A stretch of DNA of 64,000 nt from Fuerstiella marisgermanici (GTDB lineage Bacteria; Planctomycetota; Planctomycetia; Planctomycetales; Planctomycetaceae), in contig NZ_CP017641.1 in the NCBI RefSeq assembly GCF_001983935.1, positions 2,046,001-2,110,000 on the forward strand, written 5' to 3'. A program made the translations under genes and the position numbers. Below are positions 55,401 to 63,939 of this stretch, piece after piece (the first letter of the stretch is position 1; each line of letters opens with the position of its first letter). Below the pieces are notes generated by a model. It searched no databases. It had not been told where the DNA came from and saw only the letters and a list, made by a program, of their open reading frames with translations.

Positions 55401-55583
55401 TTCGGTGTGCCGGTAGACGTGATATTCCTCGCCGGCCAGTGTCGTGTCTTCCTGCCAGGTGAGGAACGTTTGCCCGTCTTTGTGAACCGCTTCCAGATCG
55501 GTGACGCCCGCCGACATCAGGACCAGAGGTTCCAGGGTTTCGATGCTGCTGATTAGCCGGTCACTCTTGCGTGGAACTTGCAT
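52413..55583 (-). CDS. LEPR-XLL secreted esterase with DNRLRE domain
   Basis: 1056 residues. The N terminus has the LEPR-XLL export/anchor tag (I-E-T-L-E-P-L-V-L-M-S-A, residues 14-25) found on large planctomycete surface proteins. A fibronectin-like segment is followed by an alpha/beta-hydrolase domain (about 155-480) with nucleophile elbow F-G-H-S-M-G-A (Ser 309). A Pro/Val/Glu-rich linker (about 600-700: P-P-P-V-V-E repeats) joins a DNRLRE domain (about 745-940) starting T-A-D-T-M-L and with L-L-K-F-D-T-S-S-L. It is probably a cell-surface or secreted esterase; the polymer substrate is unknown. Confidence 0.85.
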   Translation of the reverse strand: MQVPRKSDRLISSIETLEPLVLMSAGVTDLEAVHKDGQTFLTWQEDTTLAGEEYHVYRHTEAITEDNIDQAELLTGRWGPLDDDTSFHQLAGNGAPQNFVIEDLGSALSDDTGLFVYTTQDGESGDAFYAVTLVVNGNEQSLSSSGDQLAAAVQESVAETSPILVSSFNGGKSLVFTQFMDYKDWNPTFQGYAYDYSVALPQNYDPSQRYELRVEMHAYTEGHRLIPESEFGWDVIQLFVDDPGLDRGTVHTWWYGFAADHNYDTDGPIPTSGTIENFTEQRVLKAIDEVIANDAITIDTSRINAFGHSMGASAALAMGIRYGDVFASIYASEGMTDYAASAAFQDEFVQLWGSQESNLQVVNNGKYAGPIAQYGVGGSDPTGVWDWMDHGEQIVRLRGLEMSFFNFGHGKADTAIPWETQGQPFMAAVDAADVGYSAEQRGDWDHTWMGFDFLPKTLFSDANGNLNAWYFSGNDSHLAISNATDSGTPTPTQGGTDYYNQTIDWATPTNPFHTSALDTADHYEISVRSTTSIQTADITPRNFQNFRVNPGDVVSWQNVDNSSGAILEQGQVTVDADGLLTLTNVSVTTGTGNRLILSADPSRPTAPPPVVETPSVVDPPPVVEPPPAVEPPPVVEVDPVEPTVDPEPPEANTPQSPTDGTTPSDPVTPAEPPTTGGTTPAVTSPEENSSSSGSIEGETELPVDDVVIEESPNDDPNDVPPTDVTNEFGEAAESGNDDSGNDVSNPISDAVERLEATADTMLTSMENASANLGGAETLAFYSADGGQRTALLKFDTSSLNGDNVHAATLQLQQLAHLYSDSAMEIAVFAVAAPWQEGAGSDNWSVADGGATWQSEGGGQLVTDFDFGNGANGLITTLKLDGSDPADGTAKFDVTAAVNAWLDGRLANHGLALVVTSGEYSEYVFASSEATDANSRPALLVQSLPGPLPSPNPQPTPTPQDGPNGIAAEDAQGFDAFAGATGEILDTTSQGADGEDAIGSDDQGNASNQQFDDLTEVVQEWNGFQSHKRGRAFQMSQESSTNYIFPSANAFHRRSGS

Positions 55584-55889
55584 GCGGAAAACTCGTGATT
55601 TTAATGGAACGTTTTGTTCTCATAAAAATACACGGCTTCGCGTTTTTCTGGCGTCGTGCTGGCAAAAATCGACCGCGATCGGCCACTCTTTCGAGTCGCC
55701 TGACAGTTTTGAAGGCATGTTGCATTTTTGCAACATCGAAAGTTAGGACACTGGCAAGACTGACGGTCGGTAACGGTTTTGCAACGTCAACAGCGTTCCA
55801 CGCTGACTTGCGGCCGCGGACATCGGTTTTTGTCCTACGTCGGCCGGTTCCCACGAGCCCAAACCGTCCACAACAAAATGCAAATTGCT
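55584..55889. other. Intergenic region (promoter side of the LEPR-XLL gene)
   Basis: No gene is supported. The left part is locally AT-rich (ATGGAACGTTTTGTTCTCATAAAAAT near 55605-55630 on the plus strand, read as fragments), consistent with a promoter for the minus-strand gene starting at 55583, but I cannot mark a definite -35/-10. Confidence 0.35.
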
Positions 55890-58800
55890 CTAGTCCTTGT
55901 CGTAAACCATATCCTTGTTCACCGCCTCTCCGGCTTTCAGCAATGCCGGATTGATCACCACATGCTTAATGCGGTCTCGTTTCCATGTGTAGCTTAGATG
56001 CACCATTCCATCTTCCGTCTGAATCATTGCCGGATAGCTGAATTCAGCGCCCTCCTCGTTTTCCAGCAGTCCCGCCTTATGCCACGTTTGGCCATCGTCG
56101 GAAATCGCCAGGTTCAACAGACCACGACGGCCCCAGCCGGTTTTGCCGGAACCAAGATGGTTGTAAATCAGCAGATGTCGACCATCCTTAAGCGTGACCG
56201 CATCGATTCCGGAATTCGGATTCGGCAAATTGGTGGCCTCCATCTTCGACCACGTCTTTCCGCCATCTGTCGATGAACTTGTCGAAACGACGCCTTCTTT
56301 TGTGCGGCTTAGAGCTTCCAGTCGACCGTCGGCGTGTTGCAACAATGTCGGCTGGATGGCATTGAATTCGCTCGCCTGATTGATCGGCCCGACGCGCTTC
56401 CAAACGCCACTCGGCTCACCGTTGACCAGCGAAATCGATTCGAAGTGAACTCGCCAACCATCGTGCTCTGTCGACGAACCGCATAACAGGGTCTTCCCGT
56501 CTGGCATCAGAATCGGCTTACAACGCACCGGTCCGTCAATCGCTTCGGGCAGACGCCGCTGTTCAACAAACGTTCGGCCTCGGTCATAGCTGACCATTAT
56601 TTCGCCCCACCACGAATGCGGCTTTGGACCCACCTTAAAAAACAGCAGTGTCGGTGCGTCGCCGGGGGGCTGATACAAAACGGGATTCCAACAGGGATAA
56701 CGCAGCCCGTCGTGTTGCACGCCGTCTGCCACCTGCTGCGGTCTGGTCCAATTGGCACCGTCGTGGTAACTGGTCCAAATGCCAACGTCCGTCGTGCCTT
56801 CCTTGGTTCCGCCAAACCATGCGGTCACGAGCCCACGGCTTGTCTTGCAAATCGTTGACGCATGACATTCTTTGAAGGGCGCTTTGCTGAACACGAATTC
56901 TTCCATCACAAGTCCCGGAAAACGAGGCGCCGATGACTTCTTTGCCGGGCTTGCGGTCACCTGTTCATCTGAAAATGAAACGCAGTCAGCGTGAGCAATA
57001 TGATAGATGCGGCCGTTTTCGCTACCGACCAACAGGTCTGGTTTGCCATCGCCGTTGAAGTCGCACACGGCAGGGCTTGACGTGTGACCGGCCACGTTGC
57101 GTTTCGCGAGGTTGCCGACCTGCTTCAGGACGATCTTGCCATCGCGATCCTCGCAGTTGCGGTACCACGTCGCGTTTTCAGAATTGACCAGAACGTCAAG
57201 GCGTCGATCGCCGTCCCAGTCCACGACCGCCAGTTTCATCCGACCGGAACTGCCACACGACTTGGCATTCAACTGCACTGGCTTGTTCTGTTCGTCGACG
57301 AAAATTCGTTCAGCTTTTCCGCCAGCCGATCGCAGTGTCAGATATCCCTGCTGATCCAATAGCACAAGGTCGAGCTTTTCGTCCGCATCAAAATCGATTG
57401 CGACCGGCGTCGTTCGCCATTGAGTCAACGATGAAGGTGATTCGGTTTGCCACCAATACCATTCCGGCGGCTGTTCTTTCTGGCCGGTGTCGAAGTCAGT
57501 ATGGGTCAGAATACCGGAATCATTGGTCAACAGACCAAGTCGTGACAGGATCGAATTGTAGACGATGTCGCCGTCTCCATCGCCGTCCCAATCAGCGACA
57601 GACAACGTGGTGTAGCCCCACTTTGCTTCGCACGGCCCCTGAATCGAACCGCTCGACCCCGCCATCAAGCGAAACGGCTTAATGTTGCCTTCTGCATTTT
57701 TTTCGTTCAGCAGTTTCACCGCCGCCCACTTGGGCAGGCTGCCCTTGCCTTCGCCGAGGTTTTCGAACAAGCCAATGGAGCCGGCCGTGTTGCCGCACAG
57801 AATGTCTTCGTCGCCATCGTTGTCCCAGTCGTACGCAAATGGCGTCGCCAGAGCACCAAACTTCAGCGTGTCGGCTTCCTGCTGAAAGTACTGCGGCGCC
57901 TTGAACACTGGCTGCCGATTTCGCATTTGCCCCGTGTTTTCCACAAGTGCCACGCGACCGTCTTCGTCACCGACAATCAGGTCATAGTCGCCGTCGCCGT
58001 CCCAATCGAACGCCGTTGGCGTGATCATTTGAAGGTTCATCACCAGGGGATCGCCACTGATGTCGTTTAACTTTTGGCCGGTGGCGTATTGCGGCTGCGT
58101 CCGAGTTCCCTGGTTTTCGAAGTAGGTGAAACCGTCCAGAAATTCGCCACACAGCAGGTCGAGATCACCGTCGCCATCGAAGTCAGCAAAGTTGGGGCTG
58201 GGCCAGCCATACACGTCGATTTCGCCGCCACCCGCGTGAATCTTTTGTGGCGTTGCAGAATACTTCGGCGCGGCGTCGCTGCCATCGTTGGAGATCAGAT
58301 AGACATAGCCGTGCAGCGGACCGTTGCGCCAGTTTCCGTTTTTGTCGAAGGCGTGATCCCAGACGTATTCGGTCCAGTCGCCCGTTCCAACGACAAGGTC
58401 GTGATCGCCGTCGCCATCGTAATCGACGTACCGCCACATATTTCCTCGTACTCGGTTTTCATGGACGTTGGATCGACCATAGATCTTTTGCGGCTTCGTG
58501 AAATCGAACTTGCCGGATTCGGAGTCTCTGGGAAATTCAAAGCCGGGCTTCAGAATCCGTGGTTGGCCATCAATTTCACTGATCTGATAGTTGTGACCAG
58601 CCGGCCCCACGTGCACGCCCGCTTTGAACACGGGCATTGTGTTTGAAGGATCCTGAGTCGGGTTTTCGAAGTAGTACACGCCCTGAGTTTGTTTGTCGGG
58701 ACACGCAACCAGCAGGTCGACATCGCCGTCGTTGTCATAGTCGATCGGCATCGGCCATGCCCAAAGCCCGACTCCCAAATCCACCACCAAACCTGGGTTA

Positions 58801-58904
58801 TTGTAAGGCAGCGGTTGAAGCTTGTGTTCCGCTTCGTCGGCAATCGCGGTGAAAGGAGCAACCAACACTGTCAACAACAGCAGCGACAATCTACTTGCGG
58901 GCAT
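55890..58904 (-). CDS. FG-GAP repeat protein fused to a sialidase-like propeller
   Basis: 1004 residues with a signal peptide (L-L-L-L-T-V-L-V-A-P-F-T-A-I-A-D). Residues 35-660 hold FG-GAP/VCBS calcium-binding repeats (D-Y-D-N-D-G-D-V-D-L-L, D-Y-D-G-D-G-D-H-D-L-V, D-F-D-G-D-G-D-L-D-L-L, D-W-D-G-D-G-D-Y-D-L-I), a beta-propeller. Residues 665-1000 match an exo-alpha-sialidase-like domain (C-H-A-S-T-I-C, T-A-W-F-G-G-T-K-E-G, S-Y-D-R-G-R-T-F, D-G-G-K-T-W-S Asp-box-like). It probably binds and hydrolyses glycans outside the cell; true sialidase activity is not shown. The two-propeller fusion is unusual. Confidence 0.87.
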   Translation of the reverse strand: MPASRLSLLLLTVLVAPFTAIADEAEHKLQPLPYNNPGLVVDLGVGLWAWPMPIDYDNDGDVDLLVACPDKQTQGVYYFENPTQDPSNTMPVFKAGVHVGPAGHNYQISEIDGQPRILKPGFEFPRDSESGKFDFTKPQKIYGRSNVHENRVRGNMWRYVDYDGDGDHDLVVGTGDWTEYVWDHAFDKNGNWRNGPLHGYVYLISNDGSDAAPKYSATPQKIHAGGGEIDVYGWPSPNFADFDGDGDLDLLCGEFLDGFTYFENQGTRTQPQYATGQKLNDISGDPLVMNLQMITPTAFDWDGDGDYDLIVGDEDGRVALVENTGQMRNRQPVFKAPQYFQQEADTLKFGALATPFAYDWDNDGDEDILCGNTAGSIGLFENLGEGKGSLPKWAAVKLLNEKNAEGNIKPFRLMAGSSGSIQGPCEAKWGYTTLSVADWDGDGDGDIVYNSILSRLGLLTNDSGILTHTDFDTGQKEQPPEWYWWQTESPSSLTQWRTTPVAIDFDADEKLDLVLLDQQGYLTLRSAGGKAERIFVDEQNKPVQLNAKSCGSSGRMKLAVVDWDGDRRLDVLVNSENATWYRNCEDRDGKIVLKQVGNLAKRNVAGHTSSPAVCDFNGDGKPDLLVGSENGRIYHIAHADCVSFSDEQVTASPAKKSSAPRFPGLVMEEFVFSKAPFKECHASTICKTSRGLVTAWFGGTKEGTTDVGIWTSYHDGANWTRPQQVADGVQHDGLRYPCWNPVLYQPPGDAPTLLFFKVGPKPHSWWGEIMVSYDRGRTFVEQRRLPEAIDGPVRCKPILMPDGKTLLCGSSTEHDGWRVHFESISLVNGEPSGVWKRVGPINQASEFNAIQPTLLQHADGRLEALSRTKEGVVSTSSSTDGGKTWSKMEATNLPNPNSGIDAVTLKDGRHLLIYNHLGSGKTGWGRRGLLNLAISDDGQTWHKAGLLENEEGAEFSYPAMIQTEDGMVHLSYTWKRDRIKHVVINPALLKAGEAVNKDMVYDKD

Positions 58905-59001
58905 TTCCGAAAGTTCCGTAAGTTAAGGGCAGGTAAAACGAAGCGGGCATCGTAGCCAGTTTGCACAATGTGACCAACCGTGCCGCACAACAAGTCAGCG
59001 G

Positions 59002-60387
59002 TCACTTCACACGGCGTTGAATTTTTCTGCGGCCACGATTCATGTGCTGCAGAGCTTCCATTTCGGTGGCCTGTCCCGAGTCACCGCACTGCTGCATCCA
59101 TTGTTCCAGCTTTGATCGCAGTTCGGCTTTGACGTCGGCAAATTGTCCGTCATCTGCGATGTTGTGAAGTTCCAGCGGGTCATTGACGACGTCATACAAT
59201 TCCACTTCAGGTCGAAACTGGTAGCGTTTCACTTTTGCAGCGGCGTCTTCATTTCCGGTGTTCGCCAGCTTCTTCCAGCTTTGAAATTCCGGAGACGTGG
59301 TGCAGGCATTTTGAAACTTCACATCAGGCGTCAGGTTCCAAATGTATTTGAATTTCTCTGACCGTATGGAACGAATGCCGTAGTGATCTGAACCGGAATT
59401 GATGCCGCGAGTCGTCATGATTCCGAAGACGTGCGATTTGTGATCCTGTTGTCCGGCTAACACGGGCAGAAGGCTTTTTCCCTGCAACGCCGCATCCGGC
59501 TTGCCGCCTGCAACTTCCACAAAGGTTGGCAGCAGATCAACGTATTCAATCATCGCAGGATTCACCGACCCTGGTTTAATTCGGCCGGGCCAGCGAGCGA
59601 TCAGAGCCGATTGCAGCCCGTTGTCGTAGCAAGTCCACTTCGCAAACGGCATCGAACTGCCCTGCTCACTGACCACAACCACCAGCGTGTTGTCGGCCAG
59701 TCGATGCTTTTCCAGCAGCTGCAACGCTTTACCCACCTGGCTGTCGTAGTAAGTGATTTCCGCCATATATCGCGACATGCCGTCGCGGGTTTCGGGAGTA
59801 TCCACGAAGTGCGGTGGCAGCGTAATTTTCTCGGGCGGGTATCGCGATGGATCGCCTTGATTCCATGGCGTGTGAGGTTCGTTGGAACACAGCAGCAGGC
59901 AAAACGGTGTCTTCGATTTCGCACTGTCGCCCAGAAACGCATCAACTTTGTCGAATTGAGGGTTCTTCGGGCCCGGGATCTTTTCCCAGTCGAACACGCT
60001 GTTCGGCGCGACATGAGTTTTGCCGCTTTGAGCGACTCGGTAGCCCAGCTTCGACAGGTACTGCACGACGCTTTTCGTCCCGTCCGGCACAAACGTATGG
60101 TTGGGGTACGCTCCGCTGGTGACGGGATACAGCCCGGTGTAAATATTGTGCCGAGTTGGCGAGCACATTGGCGCCGATTGAAAGCACCGCGTGAAGCGCA
60201 TGCCTTCCGTCGCCAGCTTGTCGATGTTCGGCGTATGCGCTTGGCCGCCATAACAACCGATGTCCCGGAACGTGCAGTCATCCGCGATCATAAAAAGGAT
60301 GTTCGGCTTGTCGCTGGCGGAGCACGTCGCAGCAGAACACACCAGATGAAGGCAATGAAGGACGGCCGCTGCATTAAAGTGCCTCAT
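59002..60387 (-). CDS. Secreted sulfatase (CSPTR type)
   Basis: 461 residues from ATG 60387; an in-frame GTG at 60402 is the alternative. Signal peptide, then P-N-I-L-F-M-I-A-D-D (metal-binding Asp pair) and C-S-P-T-R, whose Cys becomes the formylglycine nucleophile. Later H-T-P-W and the C-terminal H-N-I-A are typical. It hydrolyses sulfate esters, probably of algal or other sulfated glycans. It fits the sulfatase-rich habit of marine planctomycetes. The maturation enzyme FGE is not in this window. The gene lies between the FG-GAP/sialidase gene and a DUF502 gene on the same strand. Confidence 0.9.
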   Translation of the reverse strand: MRHFNAAAVLHCLHLVCSAATCSASDKPNILFMIADDCTFRDIGCYGGQAHTPNIDKLATEGMRFTRCFQSAPMCSPTRHNIYTGLYPVTSGAYPNHTFVPDGTKSVVQYLSKLGYRVAQSGKTHVAPNSVFDWEKIPGPKNPQFDKVDAFLGDSAKSKTPFCLLLCSNEPHTPWNQGDPSRYPPEKITLPPHFVDTPETRDGMSRYMAEITYYDSQVGKALQLLEKHRLADNTLVVVVSEQGSSMPFAKWTCYDNGLQSALIARWPGRIKPGSVNPAMIEYVDLLPTFVEVAGGKPDAALQGKSLLPVLAGQQDHKSHVFGIMTTRGINSGSDHYGIRSIRSEKFKYIWNLTPDVKFQNACTTSPEFQSWKKLANTGNEDAAAKVKRYQFRPEVELYDVVNDPLELHNIADDGQFADVKAELRSKLEQWMQQCGDSGQATEMEALQHMNRGRRKIQRRVK

Positions 60388-60465
60388 TCGCCTCGCCCTC
60401 ACTTATCGAATTCCCTGATTGAACGATCGATGATACCGAACGCCAACGAATTCGGAAGTGACGCA

Positions 60466-61113
60466 CTACTGAGCCGTTGCGCCTGGCTCAGAACTCGTCA
60501 AGCCTCCACCGGTCGTCGGTAATGCCGGCCCCAGGTCGCGGCCGAGTTGTTCCAGGTGTCCGACCACGTCGTTAAACGGCACGTTCAGTCGTTCAACTTT
60601 GTCGGCCGAAACAATGCCGACCGTTCCAATCCACGTGTCCGGTGCACCCGGAAAGAAAACCACCACGGAGTTGTCCGGCGTTCTGCTGGATTCGAATGCG
60701 ATCCGCTGACATTCCGGTGTTTGCACGAGCACAGGCGTCAGTGATGGCACATCTCGAGTTCCACCGATGTTGCCGGCCAGCAGGTCTTTGTAGATGGCAT
60801 ACTTCGGGAAGAATGTCGTCAGGTATTTCTCAACAAACTGCGCTGCCTTACGCCCAATGGCTCGGTGAGCCATCAGTCCGGCTGCAAAACAGGCCAGCAG
60901 CAAAGCCGCGACGGCGACAGCAAACAGCCCCGCGATTCCAGCAGCGGTGCTGACCGGAATCCATTCTTTGACGGGATCGTAGAGCACGACCACAAAGCTG
61001 TAGACATAGCCGAGCAGGCCGACCACGACCGCCAGCGGCAGAATAAACAGCACTCCCCCCAACGCCGTTGCGCGGAAGAAGCCTATGGAACGTTCAATGT
61101 GTTTTTTTACCAT
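60466..61113 (-). CDS. DUF502 family membrane protein
   Basis: 215 residues from ATG 61113 (M-V-K-K-H-I-E). Two strong transmembrane helices (A-L-G-G-V-L-F-I-L-P-L-A-V-V-V-G-L-L-G-Y and A-G-L-F-A-V-A-V-A-A-L-L-L-A-C-F-A) precede a cytoplasmic/periplasmic domain with the family-typical P-G-A-P-D-T-W-I-G-T-V-G-I-V. Unknown function, often near envelope genes. It sits between two sulfatases and on the same strand, so it may be co-transcribed. Confidence 0.85.
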   Translation of the reverse strand: MVKKHIERSIGFFRATALGGVLFILPLAVVVGLLGYVYSFVVVLYDPVKEWIPVSTAAGIAGLFAVAVAALLLACFAAGLMAHRAIGRKAAQFVEKYLTTFFPKYAIYKDLLAGNIGGTRDVPSLTPVLVQTPECQRIAFESSRTPDNSVVVFFPGAPDTWIGTVGIVSADKVERLNVPFNDVVGHLEQLGRDLGPALPTTGGGLTSSEPGATAQ

Positions 61114-61152
61114 CGATCGCTTTCCGACAGCTAACAACTGCTGGCATTCGGA

Positions 61153-62607
61153 CTATTTGTTGACTGTTGCTCGCCGTGCGTTCATTTCCGTCAGGCGTTG
61201 TTCGAGTTCCATGGCCATCCGCGCGGCGACGTCTGGGAAACGGTGACTTACGTCGTGTTGCTCGCCGGTATCCGTTGAAAGATCATACAACTCAAGGCGA
61301 TTACCTTCGGCGAAGTTTATGATTTTGAAGTTCGAACGCCGCAAAGCCGATTGAGGTTTTGTTTTGCTCACCGCAAAATCGTTGATGCCAATTTCTTCAA
61401 CCGCTTTTGAATACGTCGATTCCGGATGGTAGTACGGGAAATGCCAGAGGAGACTGCGATCCGGTGACCAGTTAAGATCGCCGAATGCCGGACGGATGCT
61501 GATACCGTCAACATTCGTCGCTTTGCCACCCGCAATGTCAACAAACGTCGGCAGAAGATCGTAGCCAATGACCGGCGTGTCGTTTGTTGTTGCGGGCGAG
61601 ATTTGTCCGGGCCAGCGAATGATAAACGGGACTCGAATGCCGCCTTCGTACAGGTTCCATTTCGAACCTCGCAGCGGCGCATTGGCACAGTATTCCGGGT
61701 GCCCGCCATTGTCAGAAATGAACACGACCAGCGTGTCATTCATTAGCTGTGCGTCGTCGATGGCTTTCAGAACCGTGCCGACATGATGGTCGAGTGTTTC
61801 CACGAAGGCCGCGTATTCCAGTCGCTTTTTTCGGTTTGGCGAGTCGGCCGGAATTCGATCTTGATACTGCTCGACCAACCAACGACAACGATTCCTGACC
61901 GGCGTGTGAACATAAAACGACGACATCATCAGGAAGAACGGCTTGCGGTGCGAACTCCGGATAAAGTCGGCCGCGCGATTGACCATTGAATCTTCCGGAA
62001 ACTGACCGTCCGGCAAATCCGATGGCGCGGGGTTCTTCTTCCATGCATACGGATGATCGCCAAAGTCTTCTTGAGCAACCTGAAAGCCCTGATTGGGCGG
62101 CCCGAACTGCGGATGCCACCCGAGATAGCGTTGGAAATGTTGGCTCACATGCCACTTGCCGAAGAAAGCCGTTTCATAGTTTAAGGTAGCCAGCCTTTCC
62201 GCGACTGTTATTTCCGCCAGCGGCAGGTTCAACGTATATGGCGGCGCGGCCAGCGGTTGAGGTGCATCTAGCTTTTGGGGACTCGCTTCCGCTTTTGTGA
62301 CGAATTCAAACTGCAGCCGAGCAGGCGTGCGACCGGTCAAAATGCTGGCTCGCGCGGCGGAACAAATGGGCGCAGGTGAGTAGCCGTGTGTAAACCGCAT
62401 GCCTTCCGATGCCAATCGGTCGATGTGTGGCGTGCGATGCCAGGGGTGGCCATAGCAGCCGACGTCTGACCAGCCAAGGTCATCCGCCAGAATCAACACA
62501 ATGTTGGGTTGTGCTGCGTCGCTGGACGGGACCGTAAAGACAGTCAGAGCGATGGCGAAGCAGCAACATAATAACAGGACAGCGCCGGGGGCAGAAAGGT
62601 AACTCAT
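61153..62607 (-). CDS. Secreted sulfatase (CSAAR type)
   Basis: 484 residues with a signal peptide containing a Cys-rich stretch (L-L-L-C-C-C-F-A-I-A-L). P-N-I-V-L-I-L-A-D-D-L-G-W-S-D-V and I-C-S-A-A-R-A-S-I-L-T-G-R-T mark the metal site and the formylglycine motif. C-S-A-A-R keeps Cys and Arg and has Ala at the third position, where CxPxR or CxAxR are both known to be modified. E-T-A-F-F-G-K-W-H and F-I-S-D-N-G-G-H-P-E-Y are further family blocks. It probably desulfates glycans. Confidence 0.92.
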   Translation of the reverse strand: MSYLSAPGAVLLLCCCFAIALTVFTVPSSDAAQPNIVLILADDLGWSDVGCYGHPWHRTPHIDRLASEGMRFTHGYSPAPICSAARASILTGRTPARLQFEFVTKAEASPQKLDAPQPLAAPPYTLNLPLAEITVAERLATLNYETAFFGKWHVSQHFQRYLGWHPQFGPPNQGFQVAQEDFGDHPYAWKKNPAPSDLPDGQFPEDSMVNRAADFIRSSHRKPFFLMMSSFYVHTPVRNRCRWLVEQYQDRIPADSPNRKKRLEYAAFVETLDHHVGTVLKAIDDAQLMNDTLVVFISDNGGHPEYCANAPLRGSKWNLYEGGIRVPFIIRWPGQISPATTNDTPVIGYDLLPTFVDIAGGKATNVDGISIRPAFGDLNWSPDRSLLWHFPYYHPESTYSKAVEEIGINDFAVSKTKPQSALRRSNFKIINFAEGNRLELYDLSTDTGEQHDVSHRFPDVAARMAMELEQRLTEMNARRATVNK

Positions 62608-62706
62608 AGTGGCCTTCGGTTCAGACGTTCATTCGAAAGCGAGATTGTTTTCGTCGCCAACGTTATTAGTCAGCGATGAAGCATCGCAGATTGAAGGCTG
62701 GCGTGA

Positions 62707-63939
62707 TTACTCGTCCGGCCAACCTGGAAGTTCAAACTTCTTGACGGTGTTGGCCGTGTGCTCGCCGTAGTGCCGAATCATTTGCCGCAGCAATGCTTTC
62801 AACGTTGGCCAGCTGCTGCCTGGTGCTTTCTTGTTCAATTCGAGCCCATCTAACAAGTAGGCAAATCGGCGAGTGAAGTCGCTGACTCGCTGCATTTGTC
62901 GAGCTTCTTCTTTGCCGTCCCAGTCCGGATGAGCGAATTCATAATCTGGTGGCATCTGTTTGGGGTTCAGATCCATCACGGGAATGGCGGGGGCAATCGC
63001 GTGAAAGATCTGCGAAAAGAACAGCAACTGGCGCCCCATCATGTGCTCGCAATTCCAACGAGGCGTGTGAGTGCCATTGGCAGGTTTGAAGTTGAGCTGC
63101 TTTACTGACAACTTGCTGAAGACCTTCTGCGAATCACTGCACGATTTTTCCATGGCAGCGAACAGTTCGGTCAGCTCATCATTCATCTGCCACGGCTCCG
63201 TCGACAGCGTGACAACAATCGGCTTTGGCGTCTCGGCAAGTGTCGACGAAACGGCCAGCGTGTTGTGGTTAGTTTCGACGACCTTCGCCGTGGCACCGAT
63301 TAGTTCTCGAAATTTTTCGAGTTTCAGCTCCACGTCATCAGTGACCGGGTTCAGCAAAACGACCTTTGGCTGAATTGCGGCGATGAACCCCGAAAGTTGG
63401 CTCTGCTGCAATTGCTTGCCATCAGAAACGGACAGGATCAGCACGTCGGCATCCTTCAGGGCTTCGCCTTTCAGACCTTTTGCTTGCTGCATGGCATCGA
63501 CCGGCACGAATGCAATCAGCACACCGTCGACGGAGATCCTCAAGCAGGCAGCCGTTTGGCGAGGACCGACCGACTTTACTCGCAGTGCATTCTCACCAGG
63601 TTTCGCCTGCCTGCCATCCGCTGTGGGCTGCAACCGATCGGCTTCGGCTGCAGAGATCCAAAGGGCTTTGGCAGCGTTGGGCGGCCGGTACAGGACGTGG
63701 TCGAGGTCGTCACTCGTGGCCACGTGTTGATCGGCTGGGCGAGGCAGCCGTTCTTCGGTGTCTGCTGCAGCGTTGATCGCAAGCTGCAGCCCCCAATGCG
63801 TTTCGATGGAGACGGCTCCACCGGGCCAGCGGCGAAGTGCCAGAGGTTCGCCGTCTGACGCGTGCGTCGCGCCTGGCAAAACAATGGCGGCCAGCAACAG
63901 GCCGACAAGTGCACCAGATCGTTGACGCGGCAGAAACAT
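62707..63939 (-). CDS. Degenerate metallo-beta-lactamase-like / DinB fusion, exported
   Basis: 410 residues with a signal peptide (G-L-L-L-A-A-I-V-L-P-G-A-T-H-A). Residues 30-230 look like a metallo-beta-lactamase fold without the H-x-H-x-D-H site (strands G-G-A-V-S-I-E-T-H-W-G, D-A-D-V-L-I-L-S-V-S-D-G). Residues 245-405 form a DinB-like four-helix bundle (W-N-C-E-H-M-M-G-R, R-H-Y-G-E-H-T). Both N- and C-terminal His of DinB are kept. A DinB-family domain in an exported protein is unexpected, as DinB proteins are normally cytoplasmic. Both domain assignments are by motif; the first is tentative. Confidence 0.7.
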   Translation of the reverse strand: MFLPRQRSGALVGLLLAAIVLPGATHASDGEPLALRRWPGGAVSIETHWGLQLAINAAADTEERLPRPADQHVATSDDLDHVLYRPPNAAKALWISAAEADRLQPTADGRQAKPGENALRVKSVGPRQTAACLRISVDGVLIAFVPVDAMQQAKGLKGEALKDADVLILSVSDGKQLQQSQLSGFIAAIQPKVVLLNPVTDDVELKLEKFRELIGATAKVVETNHNTLAVSSTLAETPKPIVVTLSTEPWQMNDELTELFAAMEKSCSDSQKVFSKLSVKQLNFKPANGTHTPRWNCEHMMGRQLLFFSQIFHAIAPAIPVMDLNPKQMPPDYEFAHPDWDGKEEARQMQRVSDFTRRFAYLLDGLELNKKAPGSSWPTLKALLRQMIRHYGEHTANTVKKFELPGWPDE

